A DNA stretch of 64,000 bases, from NCBI RefSeq assembly GCF_000384215.1, contig NZ_KB913032.1:7153605-7217604 (forward strand), written 5' to 3'. Below, in pieces: positions 1 through 7,798 of this stretch. A program made the position numbers and the translations under genes. The number at the start of each line of letters is the position of its first letter. Position 1 is the stretch's first letter. This DNA is from Amycolatopsis alba DSM 44262. Its GTDB lineage: Bacteria; Actinomycetota; Actinomycetes; Mycobacteriales; Pseudonocardiaceae. The notes beneath the pieces are model-generated. The model searched no databases. It saw only the letters and a list, made by a program, of their open reading frames with translations, and was not told where the DNA came from.

Positions 1-747
1 AGCGCCCTGCGTGCCCGCTTCGAATTCGCCCATCGCCCGTGTGGTCACGGTTTCCTCGAGCGGACGGCGGTCGAGTGTCTCGCGGATTTCGTCGAGTTCG
101 ACGCCGAGGCCGCGGGCGATCAGCCGCACCTGTCCACCCCACACCATCGTGGGGACGGACGGGGCCAGCATCGGCGGCTGATAGTCCATCGGCTGCCCCA
201 TGCCGACCAGGTAGCGCACGGAATCCGGCTGGTCGTAGGTGGAGTAGTCGAAGATCTCCTGACAGCGGACCGCGTCCACGGTGGTGCCGAGTCCGCTGAT
301 CAGCAACGGCAGGATGTCGTTGCCCCAGCCCGGATCGACGCCCGAAACGAACAGCGAGCCACCGCCATCGGCGATCGCCGCGAGCACAGGCTCCCGTAGT
401 TCCTCGGGCGCGTTGCGCTGGTCGTACAGCGCGTAGAGCGCGGGGGTCACCACCACCGCCCCCGCCCGGATCGCGCGGACGATGTCGGCCAGCGCTTCGG
501 CGGGCCGGATGTCGCCGGACGCGGCGTACACCACCGCCCGCGGACCCGCCGCCAGGACGGCTTCGACGTCATCGGTCGCCGCCACACCCAGTTCACCGTC
601 GACTCCCGCGAGCGCGGCCGCGTCGCGGCCCACCTTCGAGGAGTCGTGTACGAGCACACCGGTGAGTTCCAGCGCCGGATGTGCGTCGACGGCCCGGATG
701 GAGGCACGGCCGATGTTGCCTGTACCCCAGACAACTGTGGGAATCAT
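1..747 (-). CDS. Dihydrodipicolinate-reductase-like NAD(P)-binding protein (partial, C-terminus off left edge)
   Basis: The 249 visible residues begin at an ATG and run off the left edge of the window. The N-terminus has a Rossmann nucleotide-binding loop (GTGNIGR, residues 8-14), followed by an alternating beta/alpha NAD(P)-binding lobe and then a region around DPGWGND and GMGQPMDYQPP. This is the pattern of the actinobacterial dihydrodipicolinate-reductase-related or amine-dehydrogenase-like oxidoreductases, not of true DapB, whose dihydrodipicolinate-binding signature I do not see. It probably reduces or oxidises a small C=N or C=O substrate with NAD(P)H. The substrate is unknown. The neighbour on the right is a drug-efflux pump on the other strand, so there is no operon partner in the window. 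Confidence 0.75.
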   Translation of the reverse strand, partial: MIPTVVWGTGNIGRASIRAVDAHPALELTGVLVHDSSKVGRDAAALAGVDGELGVAATDDVEAVLAAGPRAVVYAASGDIRPAEALADIVRAIRAGAVVVTPALYALYDQRNAPEELREPVLAAIADGGGSLFVSGVDPGWGNDILPLLISGLGTTVDAVRCQEIFDYSTYDQPDSVRYLVGMGQPMDYQPPMLAPSVPTMVWGGQVRLIARGLGVELDEIRETLDRRPLEETVTTRAMGEFEAGTQGA

Positions 748-1142
748 GAAGTCGAGGTTAACCGAATCACCGATCGGTTCCCAGTACCGAAACAATCACG
801 AAAACCGCAGGTCAGAGCGCATTACTCGGGTTCATTCGAGGCGGCAACGAAAGCGTTCCGGCACGCGGAACGAGCGCCGTTCCCATCGGTGAGCGGTAAT
901 CGGGTGGAAGGTCGCCGACGGCCGCGTGTAGTGTGCGCTCTCGTGACGAGCCCCGAGTCGGACAGAACGTCGCCGCCGGTCATCCGGCGGCGAGTCGTCG
1001 TATCCGGCCGTTAGGTATCGGCCCTCTCTCTTCCCGATGACCCCGCTTTCCGATGACCGAGCGCTGTTCCGTGCGCCCGGCCGGGTTTCCTCCTGTCCAG
1101 CGCACGGCTCCTCCTGCTCGTCTTCTGCTTGGGAGTCGTCCG
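748..1142. other. Intergenic region with a candidate leader/attenuator for the efflux gene
   Basis: These 395 bases between two divergent genes contain no convincing gene. An in-frame run from GTG 931 to the stop at 1012-1014 could encode a 27-residue leader peptide, but it has no well-placed ribosome binding site. Within it lies the perfect inverted repeat at 971-992. A weaker GGCCG/CGGCC pair near 1007-1024, followed by a pyrimidine tract, may be a second hairpin. Confidence 0.35.
971..992 (+). promoter_or_regulatory. Perfect 9-bp inverted repeat, possible attenuator
   Basis: CGCCGCCGG and CCGGCGGCG are separated by the tetraloop TCAT. The hairpin is about 150 bases upstream of the Cmx-like efflux gene and inside a possible short leader ORF. 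Chloramphenicol-efflux genes of the cmlR/cmx type are known to be controlled by translational or transcriptional attenuation through leader peptides, so a similar role is possible here. Direct evidence is limited to the repeat itself. Confidence 0.4.
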
Positions 1143-2288
1143 TTGCCTCTGTTCGTCTATGTCCTCGGCCTTGCCGTCTTCGCGCAAGGCACTTCTGAAT
1201 TCATGGTTTCCGGTCTGGTACCGGGAATCGCCGGTGACCTGTCCGTCCCGGTCGGCGCGGTGGCCGCGCTGACGTCCGCGTACGCCGTCGGGATGATCGT
1301 CGGCGCTCCGGCCATGGCCGTGCTCAGCGCACGCTGGCCGCGCCGCCGGGCGTTGGCCGGGTTTCTGACCGCCTTCGCCGTCGTGCACGTCATCGGCGCC
1401 GTGACGACGAGCTTTCCGGTGCTGTTCGGTACCCGGATCGCCGCGGCTGTCGTCAACGCCGGGTTCCTCGCCGTCGCCATCCCCGTCGCGGCCGCCTTGG
1501 CACCACAGGGAAAGCAGGCACGAGCCACCGCGATCCTGGTCGCGGGTATCACGCTGTCGTGTGTCGCCGGTGTGCCCGCCGGAGCCGTACTGGGTGATCT
1601 CGCGGGCTGGCGTTCCGCGTTCTGGGCGGTCGCGGCGTTGTGCCTTCCCGCACTGATACTGGTGTTCCGATCGGCACCCGCCGACGCGGCGGGCTCACGC
1701 GGAGTTTCCATACGGCGCGAAGCGCGCGAAATAAAATCCCCTCCGGTGCGGCAAGCGATGATCCTCGGGGCCTTGGTCAACGGCGCGACCTTCGCGACGT
1801 TCGCCTTCCTCGCGGTGATCGCGAAAGACGTCGCGCACCTGCCCTCCGGCGCGGTTTCCGGTTTGCTCGCGGCGTTCGGCGTCGGCGCGTTCATCGGGGT
1901 CACCGTGGCGGGCCGTAAGGGCGATGGTGAACTCGGGAGTGGCCTGGTCCTCGCGTTGTGTGCCTTGCCGGTCGGCTGGACGGTACTGGCGGTGACCGGC
2001 GCGCAACCGGTCGCCCTGTTCCTCGTGACGACCGTCCAAGGTGGACTGTCCTTCGGCTGCGGTTCCGCACTGGTGGCGAGGGTCATGCACGTGGCTCCCG
2101 GAGCGCCCACCCTCGGCGGTTCGTTCGCGACGGTCGCGCTCAACGCGGGCGCGTTCCTGGGGCCGGTGCTCGCCGGTTTCGTCACGGAGACGACGGGCGA
2201 CTATCGCCACGCCGTCTGGATCAGCGCAGCGTTAGCCTTGATCCCGCTCGCGTTCGTCCTGCGGCTGAAGGCATCGCGGCCTGGGTAA
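1143..2288 (+). CDS. MFS drug-efflux transporter, Cmx/CmlR (DHA1) type
   Basis: This is a 381-residue, 12-segment major facilitator. The N-terminus (PLFVYVLGLAVFAQGTSEF) and the motif-A loop near ARWPRRRAL match the Cmx/CmlR/CmrA chloramphenicol-exporter family, whose members begin with almost the same stretch. It is expected to be a proton-coupled drug exporter in the cytoplasmic membrane. I prefer the TTG start at 1143. It has GGGAG seven bases upstream and gives the family's usual N-terminus, whereas the earlier ATG at 1053 adds 30 unrelated residues. The gene is followed 13 bases later by an FGE-like gene in the same direction, so the two may be co-transcribed. Chloramphenicol as substrate is inferred from family resemblance only. 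Confidence 0.85.
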   Translation: MPLFVYVLGLAVFAQGTSEFMVSGLVPGIAGDLSVPVGAVAALTSAYAVGMIVGAPAMAVLSARWPRRRALAGFLTAFAVVHVIGAVTTSFPVLFGTRIAAAVVNAGFLAVAIPVAAALAPQGKQARATAILVAGITLSCVAGVPAGAVLGDLAGWRSAFWAVAALCLPALILVFRSAPADAAGSRGVSIRREAREIKSPPVRQAMILGALVNGATFATFAFLAVIAKDVAHLPSGAVSGLLAAFGVGAFIGVTVAGRKGDGELGSGLVLALCALPVGWTVLAVTGAQPVALFLVTTVQGGLSFGCGSALVARVMHVAPGAPTLGGSFATVALNAGAFLGPVLAGFVTETTGDYRHAVWISAALALIPLAFVLRLKASRPG

Positions 2289-2301
2289 CATCGGCGGGAC
2301 C

Positions 2302-2901
2302 ATGGAGATGATCACCGTGCCGGCGGGCGAGGTCACGCTTTCGGATCGGCGGACGCAGCGGAGCTGGGCTGTCGACGTCGTGTCCTTCCTGCTCTCGCCC
2401 GTTCCGGTCACCCGCGACCCCGGCAGGTTTCCCCTTGCCGAGGTCTCGTGGGAGGACGCCCTCCAGTTCTGCAACACGGCGTCCGAACGCGAAGGGCTGA
2501 CCCCGGCATACCGGCTGGAGTCCGAAGTGACGTGGGACCGGTCCGCGAACGGCTACCGCCTGCCGTCCGAAGCGGAATGGGAGCATGCCTGCCGCGCCGG
2601 CACGACCGGTCCTCGGTACGGACGGCTCGACGAGATCGCGTGGTATCGCGAGAACTCGGCGGAGTCCGTGCACGAAGTCGGCGGGAAGACACCCAACGCG
2701 TGGGGCCTGCACGACATGCTGGGCAACGTCTGGGAATGGTGCTGGGACGTCTACGACGCCGAGGTGTACGGCGAGTACCGGGTGCTGCGAGGCGGCGGCT
2801 GGTTCGACGAGCACTGGAGTTGCCGGGCTTCGGTTCGGCGCCGCAGTCACCCGTCCTTCCGCGTCGACGACGTCGGCTTCCGCCTCGCCCGGTCACTGTG
2901 A
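2302..2901 (+). CDS. Formylglycine-generating-enzyme/SUMF1-like domain protein
   Basis: The protein is 199 residues and consists of a single FGE-sulfatase (SUMF1) domain. Family landmarks are visible: VSWEDALQFC, YRLPSEAEWEHACRAG, GLHDMLGNVWEWCWD, VLRGGGWFD and the C-terminal DDVGFRLAR. The family includes Cys-to-formylglycine oxidases as well as many proteins of unknown target (PvdO, EgtB-like C-terminal domains). It is shorter than true FGE (about 300 residues) and no sulfatase is nearby, so a sulfatase-maturation role cannot be assumed. It starts 13 bases after the efflux pump and may be in its operon. Confidence 0.8.
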   Translation: MEMITVPAGEVTLSDRRTQRSWAVDVVSFLLSPVPVTRDPGRFPLAEVSWEDALQFCNTASEREGLTPAYRLESEVTWDRSANGYRLPSEAEWEHACRAGTTGPRYGRLDEIAWYRENSAESVHEVGGKTPNAWGLHDMLGNVWEWCWDVYDAEVYGEYRVLRGGGWFDEHWSCRASVRRRSHPSFRVDDVGFRLARSL

Positions 2902-2982
2902 CCCCGGCTACAGCGCGCGATGATCACGCGATTGAATGACGCCACGGACACCCCGCCGGGGTGCCGGACCCTGGAGGAAACC

Positions 2983-3246
2983 GTGACCGGAACCGCTCCC
3001 CGAGACGTCGAACGCGTCTACTCCACCGCCGACGTCGTCGCCAAACTGCGCCGCCTCGCCGACGCTCTCGAGTCCGAGACCTCGTTCCGCATCCAGATCG
3101 CCGGGGAACGGTTCCGCGTCCCCGCCCACGCGCAGTTCTCGATCGAGCACGAGCGCGGTGACGGCGAGGAAGAGGTGGAGTTCCAGCTGAAGTGGAAGAT
3201 CGAGGAAGCAGGCTCGGACGACGACTCCGAAGGCGCCGTCGTCTGA
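2983..3246 (+). CDS. Amphi-Trp domain protein
   Basis: This is a small acidic protein of 87 residues. The core (residues about 9-70) carries the pattern of the amphi-Trp domain: a helix with VVAKLRRLADALE, then beta strands with FRIQIAGERFRVPA, an acidic segment and FQLKWK near the end. Members are short bacterial and archaeal proteins of unknown function. GTG 2983 is preferred over ATG 2920 because GGAGG lies at 2973-2977, six bases ahead, and because the conserved domain begins shortly after. A hairpin terminator follows the gene. Confidence 0.75.
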   Translation: MTGTAPRDVERVYSTADVVAKLRRLADALESETSFRIQIAGERFRVPAHAQFSIEHERGDGEEEVEFQLKWKIEEAGSDDDSEGAVV

Positions 3247-3272
3247 TCTTCCGTCCCCAAAGGACTTGGCGA

Positions 3273-3301
3273 GCGGGCCCGCGGTTCCCTGGCGGGCCCG
3301 C
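3273..3301. terminator. Bidirectional hairpin terminator
   Basis: Two copies of GCGGGCCCGC, itself a palindrome, are separated by nine bases. They form a 10-bp GC stem between two convergent genes whose ends are at 3246 and 3304. There is no U-tract, which is usual for actinomycete terminators. Confidence 0.6.
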
Positions 3302-3303
3302 CG

Positions 3304-4080
3304 TCACGTCTGTCTCGCGACCAGCTCCATCCAGAAGTCCGGCGCGTACTTGGCGATCTTCGAAAACTCCATCTTGCCTGCCGGGCAAGCGCGGTTCGAC
3401 GAGTCGACAACGCCGTTGCTCCAGTGCACGATCGCCCACACGCACCGGCCGTCCTTCATGTGGTCGGTCACCCAGATCTCCAGGTAGTCCGTGCATTCGC
3501 GGTACCAGACCGACCCCGCGGTGTCGTCGCGGTGGTCGCGGACATCGGTGCTCCGCTGCGGGCAGGGTCCGCGCGCGTCGGCGGGGTTCGGGCGTCCGAC
3601 GTTCGCCGTGAGGTCGGCCTCGTAGGTGACGAGCGTCCACGGCCACACTCCGGCGACGCCGGTCGCGATCAGCACACCCGCCACCGCACCGGACAGCACC
3701 AGCAACAGCCGGTGGCCGAAACCGATCCGGCGGGGCGCCGATGGCGGCTGACGCACGGGCTCGGCGAAAGCGACTTCCACGACGTCGGCTTCCGAGGGTC
3801 GGGCGGTCGTCCCGGCGAGGAGGCCTTGCAATCCCTTCACCGTTTCTTCGGTTTGCCCCAGGCCGAGAAGAATGGCGCGTAACTCGCCTTGGGTCGGCGG
3901 CTCACGTCGGCCGTTCTCGATTTCCGAAATTCGTTCACGCCTGATCCGGAGACCACGTTTCGCCGCGCGGCCCGCGACGTTGTCCTGGGTGAGACGCTGC
4001 TCGTCCCGGAGCCGTTTGATCAGTGCGCCGAGCTCTTCGGCATCCGCGATGTCACCGGAATCGGCACTCCGGGCTTCCAT
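3304..4080 (-). CDS. Membrane-anchored XRE-family protein
   Basis: The protein has 258 residues. Residues about 17-75 form a lambda-repressor-like helix-turn-helix (IKRLRDEQRLTQDNVAGRAA, then RISEIENGRRE). A linker leads to one transmembrane helix at about 122-148 (LLLVLSGAVAGVLIATGVAGVWPW) and a C-terminal domain of about 110 residues with four cysteines, predicted to be outside the membrane and probably disulfide-bonded. This layout (cytoplasmic DNA-binding domain, one membrane helix, external sensor) suggests a one-component transmembrane regulator, although some proteins of this shape, such as RodZ, are structural. Target and signal are unknown. Confidence 0.75.
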   Translation of the reverse strand: MEARSADSGDIADAEELGALIKRLRDEQRLTQDNVAGRAAKRGLRIRRERISEIENGRREPPTQGELRAILLGLGQTEETVKGLQGLLAGTTARPSEADVVEVAFAEPVRQPPSAPRRIGFGHRLLLVLSGAVAGVLIATGVAGVWPWTLVTYEADLTANVGRPNPADARGPCPQRSTDVRDHRDDTAGSVWYRECTDYLEIWVTDHMKDGRCVWAIVHWSNGVVDSSNRACPAGKMEFSKIAKYAPDFWMELVARQT

Positions 4081-4275
4081 AGCGCTCCCCTGTCCCTCAG
4101 CGCTGTGCGACCATGCGGACGTAGATTAGCGACACCGCGGGCGACCGGCACCCGCGGCCGTGTTTTCGCTGGTGAACAGAGTGTGCGCTGTCGCGACAAA
4201 ATTTCCCGACGTCGCGACGACGGGACATTCCACGATCTTTTCTCATCCGGAGAAACAAATGAGGGAGGAACTACC

Positions 4276-4494
4276 GTGGCACACGATCTCACCGGCGCGA
4301 GATGGTTCAAGAGCAGTCGTTGCGGAGGCGGCCCGACCTGTGTGGAAGTCGCCTTCCTGGAAACCGGGGTCGGTGTCCGGGACACCAAGGATCCCGGACC
4401 CGCGTTCGTCGTCTCTCCCGCGGGCTGGACGGCTTTCGTCCGCCACTATTCCGGGAGCGCGGACGGTCAGGGATGTGACTCCGCCACGTCGTGA
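4276..4494 (+). CDS. DUF397 domain protein
   Basis: This is a 72-residue DUF397 protein with the family signature WFKSSRCGGGPTCVEVAFLE, then VGVRDTKDPGP and a terminal WTAFVRHY. The GTG start has GGGAGGAA about five bases upstream, and the domain begins within ten residues. Such proteins sit next to Scr1/WhiJ-type XRE regulators in actinomycetes and are thought to be their small antagonists or partners. The convergent gene here is exactly such a regulator, and the two ends overlap by 28 bases. Confidence 0.9.
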   Translation: MAHDLTGARWFKSSRCGGGPTCVEVAFLETGVGVRDTKDPGPAFVVSPAGWTAFVRHYSGSADGQGCDSATS

Positions 4495-5321
4495 ATCAAG
4501 GCGACCGATTCCGCGGGCTCCAACGCCAGTGCCCGGACCCGCTCGAAAGCGGTGAGGTACTGCGCCACGCGGCCGGGTTCCTGCGTGAGCCGCCCCTCGG
4601 TCAGGTCGTCGGTATAGACGACGTCCGGATCCTCGGGGCGCGGGAAGCCCAAGATGATGAACCCGCCCGCCTGGGCGGGATGCATCCCCGCGGACGACGG
4701 CAGGACCCGCACGGTGACGTGCGGGTCCCCCGCGGCGTCGGCCAGGTGCCGCAGTTGCGCGGCCATCAGGCCCGGCTCGGGCACCGGACGGCGAAGCGCG
4801 ATTTCGTCGACGACAACCGAAAGGTGAGGCGGCTTTTCCCGGCGGAGGAGCGCCTGGCGTTCCATCCTCAGGGCGACCCGGCGCTCGGCGACCTCGGGCG
4901 TCGAGCCGGCCGCGAGAGACAACGCGTGCGCGTACTCACGGGTCTGCAGCAGACCGGGCACCCACTGCGGCTGGTACTCGCGGATGTCACCGGCCTCTTC
5001 TTCGTAGCCGAGATAGAGGTTGTAGCCGTCGTAGATGACGCCGTCGAGGTCCGGCCGTTTGCCCCGCTGCCGGGACACCGCGAGCATCGCCGCCCGGCGC
5101 GCGCCTGCCACCGCGTAGAAGTCCAGCAGTTCTCGCAGGTCCAGCGGCCGGACGGCGACCTGACCGGTCTCGATCCGGCTGATCTTGGCGGCCGAACACT
5201 CCAGGCGCGTGGCGGCCTCGTCGAGTGTCCGGCCCGCCTGTTCCCGCAGACGCCTGAGTTCACCGCCGAACCGGCGGCGGTCTTCCCCCGCGTCGGACAC
5301 CTCTGCCACCGGAACTCCCAT
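4467..5321 (-). CDS. Scr1/WhiJ-type XRE regulator (HTH + DUF5753)
   Basis: The protein has 284 residues. An N-terminal HTH (residues about 15-72, LRRLREQAGRTLDEAATRLECSA, ISRIETGQ) is followed by the long DUF5753 domain, recognisable by YDGYNLYLGYEEEAGDIREYQ, WVPGLLQTREYA and the C-terminal DVVYTDDLTEGRL. The family includes WhiJ-like developmental and antibiotic regulators of Streptomyces. The start at 5321 was chosen because the frame stays open well upstream but with no family similarity, and because the start faces an intergenic region with two copies of a palindrome. It pairs with the convergent DUF397 gene. Confidence 0.88.
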   Translation of the reverse strand: MGVPVAEVSDAGEDRRRFGGELRRLREQAGRTLDEAATRLECSAAKISRIETGQVAVRPLDLRELLDFYAVAGARRAAMLAVSRQRGKRPDLDGVIYDGYNLYLGYEEEAGDIREYQPQWVPGLLQTREYAHALSLAAGSTPEVAERRVALRMERQALLRREKPPHLSVVVDEIALRRPVPEPGLMAAQLRHLADAAGDPHVTVRVLPSSAGMHPAQAGGFIILGFPRPEDPDVVYTDDLTEGRLTQEPGRVAQYLTAFERVRALALEPAESVALIHDVAESHP

Positions 5322-5339
5322 CGAAGCAAAAACTACACA

Positions 5340-5354
5340 ATGCAACTCTTGCAC
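5340..5354. promoter_or_regulatory. Candidate operator, copy 1 (ATGCAA-N3-TTGCAC)
   Basis: The core TGCAActcTTGCA is a perfect 5-3-5 palindrome located 20-30 bases upstream of the Scr1-type regulator start. A second copy with the same flanking bases lies 47 bases away. A plausible binding site for the adjacent XRE protein. Confidence 0.45.
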
Positions 5355-5386
5355 TACCGGAGACACCTCGCTACCGTCCGTGCAGA

Positions 5387-5401
5387 ATGCAATATTTGCA
5401 C
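5387..5401. promoter_or_regulatory. Candidate operator, copy 2 (ATGCAA-N3-TTGCAC)
   Basis: The core TGCAAtatTTGCA ends 14 bases before the start of the divergent membrane-protein gene. It differs from copy 1 only in the three central bases. Together the two sites flank a shared divergent promoter region. Confidence 0.45.
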
Positions 5402-5414
5402 GAGGGGGGCCGTC

Positions 5415-6161
5415 ATGGCCGCGTGGCTGTACAAACTGATCGACACGGGCGTCCCGGAGGTGATCGATCGCATCGGCAGATGGTTCCTGTACCCCGTCTT
5501 CTGGCTGACCACGGCGATCCTCGCTCTCTGGTTCCTTCAGACGGGGCTCGTCTACGGAGCCTTGGTCATCAGCCTCCCGCTGATCCTGCTCTTCAGGACC
5601 AGGTTCCATGGCCTGGGCAGGGTCTCGCCCGCCTTGCTGCTGATCGCCGGGCTGGCGGCGATGGTGCCCAACTTCTTCCTCGGTAAGTACAAGGAGGCCG
5701 AGGACGGCCCCACCGGCTTGATCCTTGTGGGCTTCCTCGTCTTCCTGGCCTGGGCTGCCGCTTACCCGGCGATGCTGGACAAGTTCGACGAGCGGTTCCA
5801 GCTCTCCCGGCACCCGTCCGACCCACGACGGAAGCTTCCGGACGACGAGCGGAACGAGCTCGCCCTGCTGCGCGTGCTCCTGGTCAAGATCGTCATGGGC
5901 ACCGTGGCCATGCTCGTCGTCGACGCCACCGTCGTCGTGATCCTCAGCCTGCTGGCCCTGCTCCTGCGCAGCCGCTGGTCCGCGGCCGTCGCCGGCGTGG
6001 CCTGCCTGATCGAATCCGTCACCGTGATCAACGGCCTCGACCTCGTCTTCAAGTTCGAACCGCTGGACATCCTGGCCGGCTTGTTCGCCGCTTCGACGTG
6101 GTGGGACGCGGTCAGGAACCCGTTGTGGGACAGGCGAGCACGGGTGGCGGTGGGACGATGA
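5415..6161 (+). CDS. Integral membrane protein of unknown function
   Basis: I do not recognise a named family in this 248-residue protein. Its hydrophobic pattern suggests about five to seven membrane helices: near residues 27-47, 50-66, 72-88, 98-118, 158-180 and 182-205. A charged cytoplasmic loop at about 120-155 contains LSRHPSDPRRKLPDDERNE. The ATG at 5415 follows GGGGGGCCGTC. The stop overlaps the next gene's start (ATGA), so this gene and the RDD gene are translationally coupled. It may be controlled by the Scr1-type regulator divergently encoded upstream. Confidence 0.7.
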   Translation: MAAWLYKLIDTGVPEVIDRIGRWFLYPVFWLTTAILALWFLQTGLVYGALVISLPLILLFRTRFHGLGRVSPALLLIAGLAAMVPNFFLGKYKEAEDGPTGLILVGFLVFLAWAAAYPAMLDKFDERFQLSRHPSDPRRKLPDDERNELALLRVLLVKIVMGTVAMLVVDATVVVILSLLALLLRSRWSAAVAGVACLIESVTVINGLDLVFKFEPLDILAGLFAASTWWDAVRNPLWDRRARVAVGR

Positions 6162-6967
6162 TCCAGCCGCCGGGGAGCCCGCTCCCGCCACATCCGACCT
6201 CGGCCCGCCGCTGGGGAGCCCGCTGGATCGACTGGCTCGTGCCGTGGCTGGTCACCTCGCCGCTCTGGTTCCTGACCGCCGAGAAGATCCAGAGCGAGGC
6301 CACCGAACATGGCTTTGTCCTGGCAGGCAAAGGGATCTTCAAATCCCTGTTCGGGGAATGGGGCGCTCTCGGTGACACCGCCGGAGCCGAGGCGGGAGCC
6401 CTGTGGGGCGACATCGTCCTGGTCGTCGCCCTGACCCTGGCGGTACAGGTCTTGCTGATCATGGCGTACGAAGTGCTTCTCGTCCGCGTTTGGGGACGCA
6501 CCCTGGGCAAGGCAGCCTTCGCGCTGACGGTGTGCCGCGCCGACGGTGGCCGGCTGAGCTTCGGCCAGGTCTGCGCCCGAACCGCGATCACCGTGCTCAT
6601 CCCAGGCCTCGGCTGGGTGCTGCTCATCGCGGCCGTCCTCCAGTTGAGCGTGCCGCTCATGCTGGCCGGTGTCGCGCTCCTGATCTTCTCGGCTGTCGAA
6701 TGCTGCCTCCTGCGGACCTCGGTCACCGGCAAGACGTCCTGGCACGATCGGCGGACCGGCTCGGTCGTGGTCTCCAAGACCTGGACGGAACAACTGCGGC
6801 AAGCCCGCGAGTTCCAGCAGCGGGCCCTGGACACCGGCATGACGCGTGCCCGCCAAGCCTGGCAAGCGCCCCAGGTCCAGCAGTTCTCCCAGCAGGCTCA
6901 AGCGACCTTCCATCAGGTCCGGGAGCGGGGCCGTCAGGCCATGCGGCGCGACGACGGGTCACCGTGA
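6158..6967 (+). CDS. RDD family membrane protein
   Basis: The protein has 269 residues. After a proline-rich N-terminus, RRWGARWIDWLVPW matches the Arg-Asp start of the RDD domain. Two or three membrane helices follow, then the conserved late motif TGKTSWHDRRTGSVVV (residues about 195-210). The C-terminal 60 residues are Gln/Arg-rich and probably cytoplasmic. The start codon overlaps the stop of the upstream membrane-protein gene (ATGA), and the RDD domain begins within 20 residues of it. RDD proteins have been linked to ion or small-solute transport, but the role here is unknown. Confidence 0.82.
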   Translation: MIQPPGSPLPPHPTSARRWGARWIDWLVPWLVTSPLWFLTAEKIQSEATEHGFVLAGKGIFKSLFGEWGALGDTAGAEAGALWGDIVLVVALTLAVQVLLIMAYEVLLVRVWGRTLGKAAFALTVCRADGGRLSFGQVCARTAITVLIPGLGWVLLIAAVLQLSVPLMLAGVALLIFSAVECCLLRTSVTGKTSWHDRRTGSVVVSKTWTEQLRQAREFQQRALDTGMTRARQAWQAPQVQQFSQQAQATFHQVRERGRQAMRRDDGSP

Positions 6968-6980
6968 ACCGAGAACCTCC

Positions 6981-7706
6981 TCAGACGATTCCGCCGTTGG
7001 CGCGGAGAACCTGACCGTTGACCCAGCGGGCCGGACCGGCGAGGAACGAAACGACCTCCGCGATGTCGGCCGGGGTGCCGAGACGCTCGAGCGGGGGCTG
7101 CGCCGCCATGCGAGCGACGGTCTCCTCGTCCTTGCCGTCGAGGAACAACGCCGTCGCGGTCGGGCCGGGGGCCACCGCGTTCACCGTGATGTCACGGCCG
7201 CGCAGTTCGCGGGCGAGAACCAGGGTGATCGCCTCGACGGCGCCCTTCGTGGCCGCATAGGCCGCGTACCCTGGCAGGGCGAGGCCGAGCACCGACGTCG
7301 AGAAGTTGATGATCGCGCCGCCGTCGCGAACACGGCGGGCGGCCTGCTGATCGACCACGAAGGTGCCCCGTATGTTGGTGCGGTGCAACCGGTCCAGCCG
7401 GTCGAGATCCAGTTCGGCCACCGGCGCGAGATACATGGTCCCGGCGGCGTGGACGACGACGTCGACCCCGCCGAAACTCTTCTCCGCGGTGTCGAACAGG
7501 GCCGCGACGGCGTTCTCGTCGGCGACGTCGGCCTGCACCGCGATCGCCTGACCGCCCGCGCCGGTGATCGCCTCGACCGCCGCCTGCGCCTCATCCTTGT
7601 TGCCGCCGTAGCCGACGACGACCGCGAATCCGTCGGACGCCAGCCGCTCGGCCGACTCCCTGCCGATACCCCGCGACCCGCCGGTGACGATCGCTACGCG
7701 TGTCAT
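6981..7706 (-). CDS. SDR-family oxidoreductase (FabG-like)
   Basis: This is a classical short-chain dehydrogenase of 241 residues. It shows the cofactor loop TGGSRGIG (residues 8-15), a D-V-A-D motif after strand 4, the NAG-like HAAG, the catalytic Ser in INFSTS and the YxxxK pair in YAATKGA. The C-terminus GQVLRANGGIV is typical of 3-oxoacyl-ACP-reductase-like SDRs. It probably uses NADPH, and the substrate is unknown. It is transcribed divergently from the TetR gene next to it, with two matching palindromes between them, so it is the likely target of that repressor. Confidence 0.88.
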   Translation of the reverse strand: MTRVAIVTGGSRGIGRESAERLASDGFAVVVGYGGNKDEAQAAVEAITGAGGQAIAVQADVADENAVAALFDTAEKSFGGVDVVVHAAGTMYLAPVAELDLDRLDRLHRTNIRGTFVVDQQAARRVRDGGAIINFSTSVLGLALPGYAAYAATKGAVEAITLVLARELRGRDITVNAVAPGPTATALFLDGKDEETVARMAAQPPLERLGTPADIAEVVSFLAGPARWVNGQVLRANGGIV

Positions 7707-7749
7707 GGTGCGCTCCCATCAGACGTTTCCGTTGATAACGATTTCAAGG

Positions 7750-7760
7750 TATCACCGATA
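7750..7760. promoter_or_regulatory. Candidate TetR operator, copy 1 (TATC-N3-GATA)
   Basis: TATCACCGATA lies in the SDR/TetR intergenic region, 44 bases upstream of the SDR start codon. It matches the second copy at 7787-7797 in the TATC...CGATA pattern. Confidence 0.45.
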
Positions 7761-7786
7761 GCGAACCAGCGCTAACCGATCCATGT

Positions 7787-7797
7787 TATCGTCGATA
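7787..7797. promoter_or_regulatory. Candidate TetR operator, copy 2 (TATCG-T-CGATA)
   Basis: This is a perfect 5-1-5 palindrome that ends one base before the ATG of the TetR gene. Repressor bound here would block its own gene's transcription or translation start, which fits autoregulation. Confidence 0.5.
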
Positions 7798-7798
7798 C

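Noticed and set aside
5322..6191. N-terminal extension of the Scr1-type regulator to 574 residues
   Set aside because: The extra 290 residues overlap two well-supported plus-strand membrane genes and are not part of the HTH-DUF5753 family layout.
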